Shown: positions 1 through 8,878, numbered from the stretch's first letter. The stretch is 35,671 nucleotides of DNA from Pseudomonadota bacterium (GCA_023388935.1 JAEWFG010000144.1:1-35671); one strand, 5' to 3'. A program made the numbers and translations. Notes: generated by a model not told the origin, from the letters alone.

Positions 1-1369
1 CCCACTCGCGGCCGTTGCCCGACTGCTTGTAGCCGCCGAACGGCGCGGTGCGGTCGTTGGGCACGCCCTGGAGGTTGACGTTGCCGGCGCGGATCTGGCG
101 ACCGACGCGCTTGGCGTCCTCGACCGAAGCGCCGGTGACGTAACCGGCAAGACCGTACGGCGTGTCGTTGGCGATCTGCACGGCGTCGGCTTCGTCCTTG
201 GCGCCGATGATGGCCAGCACCGGTCCGAAGATTTCTTCGCGCGAGATCGTCATGTCAGGGGTGACGTCGGCGAAGATAGTCGGACGGACATAGAAGCCCT
301 TGTTGACGCCCTCGGGCAGGCCCGGGCCGCCGGCGACGAGCGTTGCGCCCTCGTCGATGCCCTTCTTGATCAGCGCCTGGATCTTGTCCCACTGGCCGCG
401 GTTGACGACGGGACCGATGGTGGTGCCTTCGGCGCGCGGATCGCCCGCCTTGGTCCTGTCGGCGACAGCCTTCGCGATCGCGGCGACTTCCTTCATCTTC
501 GACAGCGGCACGATCATGCGCGAGGGCGCGTTGCAGGACTGGCCGGAGTTGTTGAACATGTGCATCACGCCGCCGGTCACCGCCTTCTGCAGGTCGGCGC
601 CTTCGAGGATGACGTTCGGCGACTTGCCGCCGAGCTCCTGGCTGACGCGCTTCACGGTCGGGGCCGCGCGCTTGGCGACGTCGATGCCGGCGCGGGTCGA
701 GCCGGTGAACGAGATCATGTCGATGTCGGGATGCTCGCTCATGGCGGCGCCGACCTCGGGCCCAAGACCGTTGACGAGGTTGAACACGCCCTTCGGCACG
801 CCCGCTTCATGGAGGATTTCCGCGAAGATCAGCGCCGAGGTCGGCGTGAACTCCGACGGCTTCAGGATCATGGTGCAGCCGGCGGCGAGCGCGGGCGCGA
901 CCTTGCAGGCGATCTGGTTCAGCGGCCAGTTCCAGGGCGTGATCATGCCGACCACGCCAACCGGCTCGCGCAGCACCATGGCGGTGCCGACCGGCTCCTC
1001 GAAATGATAGTTCTTGAGCACGTCGAGCGTGGTCATGAGGTGACCGAGGCCGGCGCCGGCCTGTAGCTTCTCCGCCATCGGCAGCGGCGCGCCCATCTCG
1101 TCGGAGACGGCGGCGCCGATCTCCTTGATGCGGCCCTTGTAGACCTCGATGACTTTGGTGAGCAGCGCGACGCGCTCCTCGCGGCTGGTCTGGGAGAAAG
1201 TTGCAAAGGCGCGCTTGGCGGCGGCGACGGCCTTGTCCACGTCAGCCTTGGAGCCCAGCGCAACCTCGTACATCGCCTCTTCCGTCGCCGGATTGACTAC
1301 GGCGGTGGACTTCTTGACGGCGGGATCGACCCAGGCGCCGTCGATGTAGAATTGCATGCGATTGACCAT
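1..1369 (-). CDS. NAD(P)-dependent aldehyde dehydrogenase family protein (C-terminus beyond window)
   Basis: This enzyme oxidises an aldehyde to a carboxylate with NAD(P)+; the substrate cannot be told from sequence. The family signature is clear: a PWNWPLN segment typical of the cofactor fold, the general-base glutamate in the motif QELGGKSPN (about E245) and the catalytic cysteine in NSGQSCNAPSR (about C279). The reading frame runs off the left edge after an F-GGYKQSGNGREW-like stretch, so only the last few dozen residues of a roughly 475-residue protein are missing. Two ATG codons lie in tandem (1372 and 1369). An AGAGG ribosome site sits 6 bases from the second and only 3 from the first, so I place the start at 1369. 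It is separated from the next minus-strand gene upstream by a repeat-containing spacer, so it is probably its own transcription unit. Family is certain; substrate unknown. Confidence 0.93.
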   Translation of the reverse strand, partial: MVNRMQFYIDGAWVDPAVKKSTAVVNPATEEAMYEVALGSKADVDKAVAAAKRAFATFSQTSREERVALLTKVIEVYKGRIKEIGAAVSDEMGAPLPMAEKLQAGAGLGHLMTTLDVLKNYHFEEPVGTAMVLREPVGVVGMITPWNWPLNQIACKVAPALAAGCTMILKPSEFTPTSALIFAEILHEAGVPKGVFNLVNGLGPEVGAAMSEHPDIDMISFTGSTRAGIDVAKRAAPTVKRVSQELGGKSPNVILEGADLQKAVTGGVMHMFNNSGQSCNAPSRMIVPLSKMKEVAAIAKAVADRTKAGDPRAEGTTIGPVVNRGQWDKIQALIKKGIDEGATLVAGGPGLPEGVNKGFYVRPTIFADVTPDMTISREEIFGPVLAIIGAKDEADAVQIANDTPYGLAGYVTGASVEDAKRVGRQIRAGNVNLQGVPNDRTAPFGGYKQSGNGREW

Positions 1370-1520
1370 CATTAACCTCTTCTTGGGGCATGGAGGGGGG
1401 CGTTTCGGCAGGTATCCTTGCACGAAAGCGCCCGCAATTGAACCCGCCATATGCGGGGCCAGCGTTGCGGCAGACACGCGGAATATGGGACTTGGTTTGG
1501 ACCGAGGCAAGCGCGCCATG

Positions 1521-1678
1521 GGGCCCGGCTCTGCGTCGCGACATTTCATGTCGCGCCGCGTCCGGGACACGAGATTGTAGCGAGTCCAAACACTCTCGTG
1601 CCCCGGATGCAGCGCAGCGCTTTCCTGGCGATGCGAAGCATCGTCCAGTTCAGCGGTGCGCTGCTGAGCCGGGGCCCA
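1521..1678. repeat. Dispersed palindromic repeat, copy 1 (CTCGTG-CCCCGGA / GCCGGGGCCCA family)
   Basis: Two inverted GC-rich arms (1521-1573 and about 1595-1678) carry the ends GGGCCCGGCTCTGC and GCGTCCGGGACACGAG, then the reverse set CTCGTGCCCCGGATGC and GCTGAGCCGGGGCCCA. The second arm has extra sequence around 1620-1655. The same sequence family recurs at 8879-9017 with the arms in the opposite order. It carries no coding sequence and lies between the stop of the E1 gene and the start of the aldehyde dehydrogenase. The remaining part of this spacer (1373-1520) shows no gene or clear promoter. Repeats of this look are common in Bradyrhizobium genomes, from recall rather than a search. Confidence 0.75.
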
Positions 1679-1687
1679 TGCGAGTGA

Positions 1688-4051
1688 TCACACCGCCATC
1701 TTCCGATGCAGCACCGGCGCACCGGTGGTGAGGCTTTCCGCCGCATCGATGATGGCGTTGGCGTCGATGCCGTAGTGGCGGTAGAGGTCGGCGATCGTGC
1801 CGGTCTGGCCGAACTGCTCGACGCCGAGCGCCTCGACGCGATGGCCGCGGACGCTGCCGAGCCAGCCGAGCGCGGACGGATGACCGTCGATCACAGTCAC
1901 GATGCCGCAGTCGCGCGGCAGCGGCGCGAGCAATTTCTCGATGTGACTGAGATGCTGCACGCCGCGGCGATCACGTCGCAATTTCCGTGCGGCGCTCCAT
2001 CCCGCATGCAAGCGATCCGCCGAGGTGATCGCGAGCAAGCCAACGTCGCGCCGACTCTCGCCGATGAAGCCGGTCGCCTCGATCGCTTCCGGCGCCACCG
2101 CGCCGGTATAGGCAATCACAACTTCGGCATTGGGACCCGGCTTGCGCAGCCAGTAGGCGCCGTCGGTGATTCCCTTCTCGAACTCGGGCGTCATGATCCG
2201 CTGCGCCTGCTCGATGCTGCGCGTCGAGAGCCGCAGATAGACCGAGCCGCCCTCGCCCGGATCGCGCTGCATGTGGTTGAACCCCCAGCCCATGATCGCG
2301 GCGAGCTCGTCGACGAAGGCCGGCTCGAACGAGGCGAGCCCGTCCTGCGCCATGCCGATCAGCGGCGTCGCGATCGACTGATGCGCGCCGCCTTCGGGCG
2401 CGAGCGTAATGCCGGACGGCGTCGCCGCCACCATGAAGCGCGCATCCTGGTAGCAGGCGTAGTTCAGCGCATCGAGCCCGCGCTCGATGAAGGGATCGTA
2501 GAGCGTGCCGACCGGCAGCAGCCGCTCGCCATTGATCTGGTGCGACAGGCCGAGGGCGGAGAGCATGATGAACAGGTTCATCTCGGCGATGCCGAGTTCG
2601 AGATGCTGCCCCTTTGGCGAGAAGTCCCAATTGAATGTGGACGGAATTTTCTCGCTGCGGAATAGGTCGGCCTTCTCTGCGCGCGCGAACAGGCCGCGCC
2701 GGTTGACCCATGGACCGAGATTGGTCGAGACGGTGACGTCGGGCGACGTCGTGACGATGCGCTTGGCGAGTTCGCTGTCACCGCGCGCAATCTCGTTCAG
2801 CACGAGGCCAAAGCCCTGCTGGGTCGACATCTGCGGCGACGGCTTGAACGCGAGCTGCGCCGGCACCTCGACGACGGGCGCGGTCAGGCGGCGACCGTCC
2901 TGGTTGAACGGCACGCGCGAAAGGAAGGCTTCGAGCTCGGCCGCCTCCTGCGCGAGCCCTTCGAACTTGTCCCATTCGTGCCCGGGGCGGATGTCCTGGC
3001 TGGCGCGCCACTTCTCGAGCTGCGCGACCGTCATCAGGCCGGCGTGGTTGTCCTTGTGTCCCTGGAACGGCAGGCCGACGCCTTTAATGGTGTAGGCGAT
3101 GAAGCAAACCGGGCGATCGTGATCGATGGATTCGAACGCCTCCAGCATGCTCGCCATGTCGTGGCCGCCGAGGTTCGACATCAGCGCCAGCAGCTCGTCA
3201 TCGCTGCGGCGGTCGATCAGCTTCGTGATCGGGCCCTGGTCGCCGATCTCGTCATGGAGGTGCTTCCGGAAGGCCGCGCCGCCCTGGAAGCACAGCGCCG
3301 CATAGAGCGCGTTCGGGCAATTGTCGATCCAGCGCTTCAACGCCTCGCCGCTGGGCTCGGCAAAAGCCTCGCGCATCAGGCGGCCGTATTTCACGATCAC
3401 CACGTCCCAGCCGAAATTGCGGAACATGGTCTCGAACTTTTCCCAGAGCCCTTCGCGCACGACGGCGTCGAGCGACTGGCGGTTGTAGTCGACCACCCAC
3501 CACGTGTTGCGCAGGCCGTGCTTCCAGCCCTCGGCGAGCGCTTCGAAGATGTTGCCCTCGTCCATCTCGGCGTCGCCGACCAGCGCGATCATCCGCCCCT
3601 CGCGGCGGTCCTTCATCCAGCCATGCGCTTTGACGTAGTCCTGCACCAGCGAGGAGAACAGCGTCTGCGCGACGCCGAGGCCGACCGAGCCGGTGGAGAA
3701 ATCGACGTCGTCGACGTCCTTGGTGCGCGAGGGATAGGACTGCGCGCCCTTGAAGCCGCGGAAATTCTCCAGCTTCTCACGCGTCTGCCGGCCGAACAGA
3801 TACTGGATGGCGTGGAACACCGGGCTCGCATGCGGCTTCACCGCGACGCGATCTTCGGGCCGCAACACGCTAAAATAAAGCGCCGACATGATGGTGGCGA
3901 GCGAGGCGGATGAGGCCTGGTGGCCGCCGACCTTGAGACCGTCCGTGTTAGGGCGGATGTGGTTGGCGTGGTGGATGGTCCATGACGACAGCCACAGCGC
4001 CTTGCGGGCCAGCGCGGTCAATGTGTCGAGACGGGCGGTATCAACGGGCAT
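1688..4051 (-). CDS. Homodimeric-type 2-oxoacid (pyruvate/2-oxobutyrate-like) dehydrogenase E1, transketolase superfamily
   Basis: A 787-residue thiamine-diphosphate enzyme of the AceE/MdeB type, which decarboxylates a 2-oxoacid as the E1 part of a dehydrogenase complex. Near the N-terminus it has HANHIRPN and GGHQASSAS, and at about residue 159 the ThDP/Mg site GDAEMDEGN followed about 25 residues later by VDYNRQS. A central transketolase pyrimidine domain (ELGIAEMNLF) and a C-terminal transketolase domain follow. It is about 100 residues shorter than E. coli AceE. Start at 4051 is chosen for a GGGAG ribosome site 7 bases upstream; the frame stays open to 4378 but that would overlap the regulator. 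It is divergent from an Lrp-type regulator. In Pseudomonas putida the related mdeB is paired with the Lrp-type mdeR in methionine breakdown, so a 2-oxobutyrate or branched 2-oxoacid substrate is a reasonable guess. No E2 or E3 gene is in the window. Confidence 0.9.
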   Translation of the reverse strand: MPVDTARLDTLTALARKALWLSSWTIHHANHIRPNTDGLKVGGHQASSASLATIMSALYFSVLRPEDRVAVKPHASPVFHAIQYLFGRQTREKLENFRGFKGAQSYPSRTKDVDDVDFSTGSVGLGVAQTLFSSLVQDYVKAHGWMKDRREGRMIALVGDAEMDEGNIFEALAEGWKHGLRNTWWVVDYNRQSLDAVVREGLWEKFETMFRNFGWDVVIVKYGRLMREAFAEPSGEALKRWIDNCPNALYAALCFQGGAAFRKHLHDEIGDQGPITKLIDRRSDDELLALMSNLGGHDMASMLEAFESIDHDRPVCFIAYTIKGVGLPFQGHKDNHAGLMTVAQLEKWRASQDIRPGHEWDKFEGLAQEAAELEAFLSRVPFNQDGRRLTAPVVEVPAQLAFKPSPQMSTQQGFGLVLNEIARGDSELAKRIVTTSPDVTVSTNLGPWVNRRGLFARAEKADLFRSEKIPSTFNWDFSPKGQHLELGIAEMNLFIMLSALGLSHQINGERLLPVGTLYDPFIERGLDALNYACYQDARFMVAATPSGITLAPEGGAHQSIATPLIGMAQDGLASFEPAFVDELAAIMGWGFNHMQRDPGEGGSVYLRLSTRSIEQAQRIMTPEFEKGITDGAYWLRKPGPNAEVVIAYTGAVAPEAIEATGFIGESRRDVGLLAITSADRLHAGWSAARKLRRDRRGVQHLSHIEKLLAPLPRDCGIVTVIDGHPSALGWLGSVRGHRVEALGVEQFGQTGTIADLYRHYGIDANAIIDAAESLTTGAPVLHRKMAV

Positions 4052-4126
4052 GGCAATGCTCCCGGAAACAGGCCCCGATGATACGCCTGTGAGCAGCGCC
4101 AAACTTCTCAATTTTTCGCGCCATAC

Positions 4127-4155
4127 CCGCCAATATTGGGATAATTTACCAATGG
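4127..4155. promoter_or_regulatory. Candidate Lrp-type operator in the divergent E1/regulator promoter region
   Basis: The 132-base spacer between the two divergent genes is AT-rich compared with its surroundings and contains a perfect 10-base palindrome CCAATATTGG (4130-4139). It overlaps a second dyad with TTGG and CCAA arms around an AT-rich core (4136-4152). Lrp/AsnC regulators usually bind short AT-rich dyads in tandem, often controlling their own gene and a divergent target. The function is inferred from position and symmetry only. Confidence 0.45.
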
Positions 4156-4183
4156 AACGCCCCTCGTTACAGGTTTCATCCCA

Positions 4184-4645
4184 ATGCCCGAGCTCGACGC
4201 CATCGACCGCAAGATCCTCGCTCTGCTCCAGACCGACAGCCGGCTGACCATGCAGGAGCTCGCCGACAAGGTCGGGCTCTCGGTCTCGCCCTGCCACCGC
4301 CGGGTCAAGCTCCTGGAGGAGCGCGGCGTCATCTCGCGCTACATCGCGACCGTCGACCAGAAGGCACTGGGCCTGCATGTCAGCGTCTTCATCTCGATCA
4401 AGCTGGCGCGGCAGAAGGAGGAGGACCTCAACCGCTTTGCGCGCGCGATCTCGAAGTGGGACGAGGTGCTGGAGTGCTATCTGATGACCGGCAACCGCGA
4501 CTACCTCCTGCGCGTCGTGGCGGCCGACCTCGCCTCCTACGAGACCTTCCTGAAGACCAAGCTGACCCGGCTCGACGGCATCGCCTCGATCGAGTCGAGC
4601 TTTGCATTGAGCCAGGTGAAATATTCGATCGCACTGCCGGTGTAG
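4184..4645 (+). CDS. Lrp/AsnC family transcriptional regulator
   Basis: A 153-residue regulator of the leucine-responsive family. Residues 1-60 form the helix-turn-helix (LDAIDRKILALLQ, then MQELADKVGLSVSPCHRRV, the typical recognition helix with SxxxCxRRV). The C-terminal half is an AsnC ligand-binding (RAM) domain, including the YLMTGNRDYLLRV segment expected at the effector-binding oligomer interface. Length is usual for the family. It starts at 4184, 132 bases from the divergent E1 gene, and there is a palindromic operator candidate between them. This suggests that it senses an amino acid and controls the E1 gene, as MdeR does for mdeB in Pseudomonas. That role is inference. The ribosome site is weak (ACAGGT about 9 bases upstream). 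No terminator is visible in the 37-base gap to the convergent alcohol dehydrogenase. Confidence 0.93.
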   Translation: MPELDAIDRKILALLQTDSRLTMQELADKVGLSVSPCHRRVKLLEERGVISRYIATVDQKALGLHVSVFISIKLARQKEEDLNRFARAISKWDEVLECYLMTGNRDYLLRVVAADLASYETFLKTKLTRLDGIASIESSFALSQVKYSIALPV

Positions 4646-4682
4646 TGGCTCAGCTCACCCCAGTCCTCGCAATGACAGGTAA

Positions 4683-5762
4683 TCACCGCCACGGCTGCAC
4701 GATGATCTTGGTATGCGCCTCGGGATTGGCGAGATCGGCGAACGCCTTTGCGACGCCGTCGATGCCGACTTCCGCCGTCACCATCGCCGCAGCGTCCACC
4801 TGCCCCTCCGCGATCAGGCGCAGCGATGCCGCGAACTCGTCCGGCGTATAGCCAAGCACGTATTGGACATTGAGCTCCTTCATGATGCCGAGCATGGGTT
4901 CGCTCTTGTCGGTCTCCATGCAGACGCCGACCACGACGACCTTGGCATCACGCGGCGCGCCCTCGAACACCTGCTGCAACAGGCCGGGCACGCCCACGCA
5001 TTCGAAGATGACCGCGGGCTTCAGCGCCGGCAGCATGGCCTGGAACGGCGGCCGCGCCGCCTTCTCCGCTTCCGACATCTGCGCGTGCTCGGCCCAGGTC
5101 GCATAAGGCTGCGACACCTTGGGGTCGATCACGATGTCGGCGCCGAGCCTTGCGGCAAGCGCGCGCCGCGCCGGCGAATAGTCGGCCGCGACGATCGGAT
5201 GCAGCCCCTTGATCCTCAGTGCGGAGATCACCGCAAGCCCGACCGGGCCGCAGCCGATGACGAGCGGCACCTCCTTGCCGGTGATGTTGGCCTTGGCCAC
5301 GGCATGAACGCCGACCGCGAGCGGCTCGGTGAGCGCGGCGTGCTCGGCGGCGAGCCCGTTCGGCACTTCCAGCAGCAGCGGCTCGCTCAGCAGCATCTGT
5401 TCGGCGTAGCCGCCGACATGATCGTTGGAATAGCCGATGCCCTTGATTCCGGCCGGCGTCAGCAGCGCCGGCAGCGAGCACACATGCGTGCCCGGCTTCA
5501 ACTTGCGTTCGGTGCCGGGACCATAGTCGACGATCTCGCAGCAGAACTCGTGACCGAACACCACATCGCGCGAAAGGTCCATCGGCGTGCGCCCGACCTT
5601 CTTCGCCATCTCCACCATGCGGCCGGCGTGCTGGCGCGCGTGCAAATCGGAGCCGCAGATGCCGCAGGCGAGCGTCCTGACCAGCACCTGGCCGGGGCCC
5701 GGCGTCGGCTCGGCCATCCGGTCGACGACAATCTCACCGTTCCTGAAAATCGCAGCGCGCAT
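4683..5762 (-). CDS. Zinc-dependent alcohol dehydrogenase (medium-chain dehydrogenase/reductase)
   Basis: A 359-residue medium-chain dehydrogenase that should interconvert an alcohol and a carbonyl with NAD(P). The catalytic-zinc segment is CGICGSDLH (C36) and GHEFC (H71, E72). The nucleotide-binding fold is seen at VIGCGPVGLAV (about residue 168). The four-cysteine structural zinc loop of classical alcohol dehydrogenases is absent: the matching region reads VCSLPALLTPAGIKG, and an unusual insertion follows H41. This points to the threonine/sorbitol-dehydrogenase-like side of the family rather than ethanol dehydrogenase. The start at 5762 has a very strong GGGGAGGAG ribosome site. It lies 60 bases after the EamA gene on the same strand and may be co-transcribed with it. 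Substrate unknown. Confidence 0.92.
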   Translation of the reverse strand: MRAAIFRNGEIVVDRMAEPTPGPGQVLVRTLACGICGSDLHARQHAGRMVEMAKKVGRTPMDLSRDVVFGHEFCCEIVDYGPGTERKLKPGTHVCSLPALLTPAGIKGIGYSNDHVGGYAEQMLLSEPLLLEVPNGLAAEHAALTEPLAVGVHAVAKANITGKEVPLVIGCGPVGLAVISALRIKGLHPIVAADYSPARRALAARLGADIVIDPKVSQPYATWAEHAQMSEAEKAARPPFQAMLPALKPAVIFECVGVPGLLQQVFEGAPRDAKVVVVGVCMETDKSEPMLGIMKELNVQYVLGYTPDEFAASLRLIAEGQVDAAAMVTAEVGIDGVAKAFADLANPEAHTKIIVQPWR

Positions 5763-5822
5763 CCGGCTCCTCCCCTTTTCGTTGGAGCCGTTGATAGCAC
5801 AAAGGCGGGAACAGATATTGCG

Positions 5823-6809
5823 TCAGGGGTTCGGGGAACGCTCTTCCAGCACCAGAACCTGGGCGCGGCGGATGCGCTCACGATGGGCGATGTAAAGGCC
5901 GCTGGCGACGATAAAGGCCGCACCGGTGACGGTCCAGATATCCGGCACCTCGCCGAACAGGAAGAAGCCCAAAATGCTGACCCACAGCAATTGCGTGTAC
6001 GAGAACGGCGCCAGCACCGAGGCATCGCCGTAGCGATAGGCCAGCACGATGATCCACTGGCCGACGGTGGAGGCGACGCCGATCACGATGCCAAGTCCGA
6101 TCGCGGTCCAGGTCGGCGTGACCCAGACGAACGGCACCATCACGCTGAGAATCGCAACGCCCGTCAGCGCGGAATACGCCATGGTGGTGAGGACGGCTTC
6201 GCGCCCGCTCATCATGCGCGTCAGGATCAGCGCGGCGGCCCAGCAGAACGCCGAGACGATCGGGAAGAACGCAGCGGCATGGAACGCGCTCGAGCCCGGC
6301 CGCAGGATGATCATCACGCCGATCAGGCCGATCGCGGTCGCGATCCAGCGGCGCATGCCGACCTTTTCGCTCAGAAAGACGATCGACAGCGCGGTGACGA
6401 ACAGCGGCGAGACGAAGCCGGTGGCGGAAGCCTCCGCGATGGGGAGGAAGCGCAGGCCGGTGATGAAGAACAGCGAGGAACCGAGCAGCGCCACGCCGCG
6501 CATCAGCTGCAGACCGAGCCGCTCGGTGTGCATCGCGTGGAGCGGAGAGCCCGGCAGCATCACGGGCGTGAACATCAGCGCGAAGATCATGAAGCGGATC
6601 CAGGTGATCTCGATCGACGGCAGGCTCGTCGACAGATATTTCGCAGTGATGTCGGAGCAGCCGAGAAAGATCGTCGACAGCAACACCAGCGCGATGCCCT
6701 TGAAGGGATGATCGACGCGCCCAGGCGCGCGCCGAGCCTCCTGCTTCTTCTCCGGCACGGGCATGGGAATACTGTCGAGCCTCGCGGCTGCGGCGGGCGG
6801 CGGTGTCAC
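5823..6809 (-). CDS. EamA/DMT superfamily transporter (predicted inner-membrane exporter)
   Basis: A 328-residue integral membrane protein with about ten hydrophobic segments arranged as two EamA repeats, the usual form of drug/metabolite transporters such as RhaT/YdcZ-like exporters. The first begins at GIALVLLSTIFLGCSD after a roughly 35-residue Pro/Ala/Arg-rich cytoplasmic tail. The second runs from FFPIVSAFCWAAALILTR to the C-terminal GAAFIVASGLYIA, followed by a basic tail. The start given is the GTG at 6809. An ATG at 6764 would trim 15 residues, and neither has a convincing ribosome site. Such proteins export amino acids, nucleosides or small metabolites; nothing here tells which. The alcohol dehydrogenase follows 60 bases downstream. 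Confidence 0.88.
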   Translation of the reverse strand: MTPPPAAAARLDSIPMPVPEKKQEARRAPGRVDHPFKGIALVLLSTIFLGCSDITAKYLSTSLPSIEITWIRFMIFALMFTPVMLPGSPLHAMHTERLGLQLMRGVALLGSSLFFITGLRFLPIAEASATGFVSPLFVTALSIVFLSEKVGMRRWIATAIGLIGVMIILRPGSSAFHAAAFFPIVSAFCWAAALILTRMMSGREAVLTTMAYSALTGVAILSVMVPFVWVTPTWTAIGLGIVIGVASTVGQWIIVLAYRYGDASVLAPFSYTQLLWVSILGFFLFGEVPDIWTVTGAAFIVASGLYIAHRERIRRAQVLVLEERSPNP

Positions 6810-6892
6810 GGCTGGAACCCGGGAAAAATGCGAATCGAGAGCGATCCTAAAAACGACAAATATGCCGCTTTCACAACTTCCGAAAACAGGAT

Positions 6893-6921
6893 GCCGATAT
6901 GCGCTGAGGTCCGCGTGTCAA
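6893..6921 (-). promoter_or_regulatory. Possible sigma-70-type promoter for the EamA gene
   Basis: A perfect TTGACA (minus strand, 6921-6916) is followed at 16 bases by TATCGG (6899-6894), a poor -10 match. It lies about 85 bases before the GTG start in an unusually AT-rich spacer (6810-6949). Only the -35 half is convincing. Confidence 0.3.
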
Positions 6922-6949
6922 TACTTCATTAATAATAGACGCTTGTGCA

Positions 6950-7789
6950 CTACAGCATGGGCAGGCCACGCGGCTTCGGACCGCGCGGAAACGCCGCATC
7001 CAGCGCCGCAATCTCCTCTTTCGTCAGCACGAGATCACCGGCGGCCGCATTTTCGGCGGCATGTCCCGCGGACGAGGCCTTCGGGATCGCGAATACCGTG
7101 GTTGCACGGGTGAGGAAGCTCAACGCGACCTGACGCGGCGTCGCGCGACGCGCTTCGGCAATGCGCGCCAGTACGGCGCCGCCCTTGCTGCTGCTCGAGG
7201 GAAAATCGTCGTGACCGAACGGCGAATAGGCGACCACGGCGACACCATGCTGGTCGCACCACGGGATCACCGCATGCTCGATCGCGCGCTCCTTGAGATG
7301 ATAAAGTACCTGATTGCAGGCAATCCGGCCCTCACCGGCAACGCCGAGAATCTCGTCGAGATCGTCCGCGTCGAAATTGGAGACGCCCCAGGACTTGATC
7401 TTGCCGGCCTTCACCAGATCCTCGAACGCCGCAACGGTGTCTTCCAGCGGATAGGAGCCGCGCCAGTGCAGGAGATAGCAATCGAGGCGATCAGTCTTCA
7501 GCCGCTTCAGCGAGCGTTCGCAGGCCGTGATCGTTCCGCTGCGCGAGGCATTGCTCGGCAGCACCTTTGAGACGAGGAACACCTTATCGCGACGGCCCGC
7601 GATCGCATCGGCAATGACGAGCTCCGCATCGCCATACATCTCGGCGGTGTCGATATGTGTCATGCCGAGATCGAGTCCACGCTGAAGCGCCGCGATCGCG
7701 CGCTTGCGGTCGCCGTGGTCGAGATACCAGGTGCCCTGCCCGATGACGGAGACATTTGCGCCGGTCTGGCCGAAGGGGTTTGTGTTCAT
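6950..7789 (-). CDS. Aldo/keto reductase
   Basis: A 279-residue NADPH-dependent oxidoreductase with a (beta/alpha)8 barrel fold. The catalytic tetrad is complete: D47 and Y52 in HIDTAEMYGDAE, K75 in FLVSKVLPSN, and H108 in CYLLHWRG. The C-terminal cofactor-binding part is present as FAIPKASSAGHAAENA, the expected IPK-S motif. It resembles the YeaE/2,5-diketo-gluconate reductase branch. The start at 7789 is preceded by GGAG at 5 bases; the frame stays open to 7822, where a longer start lacks such a site. Its upstream neighbour, the SMP-30 family gene, ends only 39 bases before it on the same strand. The two may form an operon for sugar or lactone conversion, but the substrate cannot be deduced. 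Confidence 0.93.
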   Translation of the reverse strand: MNTNPFGQTGANVSVIGQGTWYLDHGDRKRAIAALQRGLDLGMTHIDTAEMYGDAELVIADAIAGRRDKVFLVSKVLPSNASRSGTITACERSLKRLKTDRLDCYLLHWRGSYPLEDTVAAFEDLVKAGKIKSWGVSNFDADDLDEILGVAGEGRIACNQVLYHLKERAIEHAVIPWCDQHGVAVVAYSPFGHDDFPSSSSKGGAVLARIAEARRATPRQVALSFLTRATTVFAIPKASSAGHAAENAAAGDLVLTKEEIAALDAAFPRGPKPRGLPML

Positions 7790-7828
7790 GTCTGCTCCAA
7801 TACCGCTCTTTCGCTCAGGCAATCGCCA

Positions 7829-8740
7829 TCAAGCTCGAGAGTTCAATCCGCCGATATCCGCGACCAGCACGCTGCCGGTCCCCGACTCCGTGATGCAGAG
7901 CCGATCCTTCTTAGCGCCGCCGATCGCGACATTGGTGCAGCTCGGTCCCGCGCACGACTTGATCCGCGCGATCAACTCGCCGTTCGGCGCAAACACGAAG
8001 ACGTGTCCGAGCGAGGCGTGGCCGACGAACAGACGGCCATTGGCGTCCATCGTCATGCCATCGGGGCCTGACGTGCCGAACAGCGAGCAGAAGCGACCGA
8101 CCTTGGACACACTGCCATTCTTCATGAACGGCAACCGCCAGACCGCATTGTCGCGCGTCATCGCGACAAACAGCACGGTCTCGGTCGGGTCGAGCACCAG
8201 GCCATTCGGGCTGATGCCGGTGTCGATGAGGCAGTCGAGCCGGCCACTCGGCGTCAGGCGATAGACGCGGCCGCTGGGATCATGCAGGCCGGTCTGGCCC
8301 TGATCGGTGAAATAGATGTCGCCGTTGGAGGCGAGATGCAGGTCATTGCAGCCGCGGAACGATTCCGAGTTGCGCGCGGTCAGCACCGGCTTGATGCGGC
8401 CGGCCCCGGCATCGAGCTCCATGATGCCGTGCATGTAGTCGGCGACCATGATGCGGCCGTCGGCCGCGATCTTCAGCCCGTTCGGCCATCCCTCATACTC
8501 GATCACCAGCGACCATTCGCCGTCCGGCGCGATGCGAAAGATGCGGCCGAAGGGAATGTCGACGATGTAGAGATTGCCGTCCTTGTCGAACGACGGCCCC
8601 TCGATGAAGCTATCGGTCGGCACACCCGGTCGGTTGGCATCGGCCCAATCCGTCCGCACGCCCTTGCGGCGGAATTTGTCGGGCATGGCGGAGAAAATCC
8701 GGGTCTCGATCAGGCGCGGCGGCGTTTCCAGGTACATCAT
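7829..8740 (-). CDS. SMP-30/gluconolactonase/LRE family protein
   Basis: A 303-residue six-bladed beta-propeller of the SMP-30/gluconolactonase family, whose members hydrolyse lactones with one divalent metal ion. The expected metal ligands are present: a Glu in SFIEGPSFDKDG, an Asn in GISPNGLVLD and an Asp in SGPDGMTMDANG. NGLKIAADG and FRGCNDLHLASNG form further propeller blades. Start at 8740 is the first of two ATGs (MMYLETPP). No good ribosome site is visible, and an ATG at 8686 is the alternative. The frame is open further upstream to 8947, but that part runs into the dispersed repeat and is unlikely to be coding. It is probably transcribed with the aldo/keto reductase downstream. Substrate unknown. 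Confidence 0.9.
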   Translation of the reverse strand: MMYLETPPRLIETRIFSAMPDKFRRKGVRTDWADANRPGVPTDSFIEGPSFDKDGNLYIVDIPFGRIFRIAPDGEWSLVIEYEGWPNGLKIAADGRIMVADYMHGIMELDAGAGRIKPVLTARNSESFRGCNDLHLASNGDIYFTDQGQTGLHDPSGRVYRLTPSGRLDCLIDTGISPNGLVLDPTETVLFVAMTRDNAVWRLPFMKNGSVSKVGRFCSLFGTSGPDGMTMDANGRLFVGHASLGHVFVFAPNGELIARIKSCAGPSCTNVAIGGAKKDRLCITESGTGSVLVADIGGLNSRA

Positions 8741-8878
8741 TGTTGTTATGTGTGCTGAGGGGAGTGCGCGGCAGCATAGGGCACAATGGAGGTCCCGTCG
8801 ATTGGTGCGGAGACATGGCTGTATTGGGCTGATGGCACTCCGCCTCAACGAGCACCGTCGTTGCGAGTACCAACCGAT

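Noticed and set aside
4713..6932. A 739-codon open frame on the plus strand, opposite the alcohol dehydrogenase and EamA genes
   Set aside because: It is antisense to two genes with clear motifs, is full of Arg, His, Asp and Gln runs, and reflects lack of stop codons in GC-rich antisense DNA.
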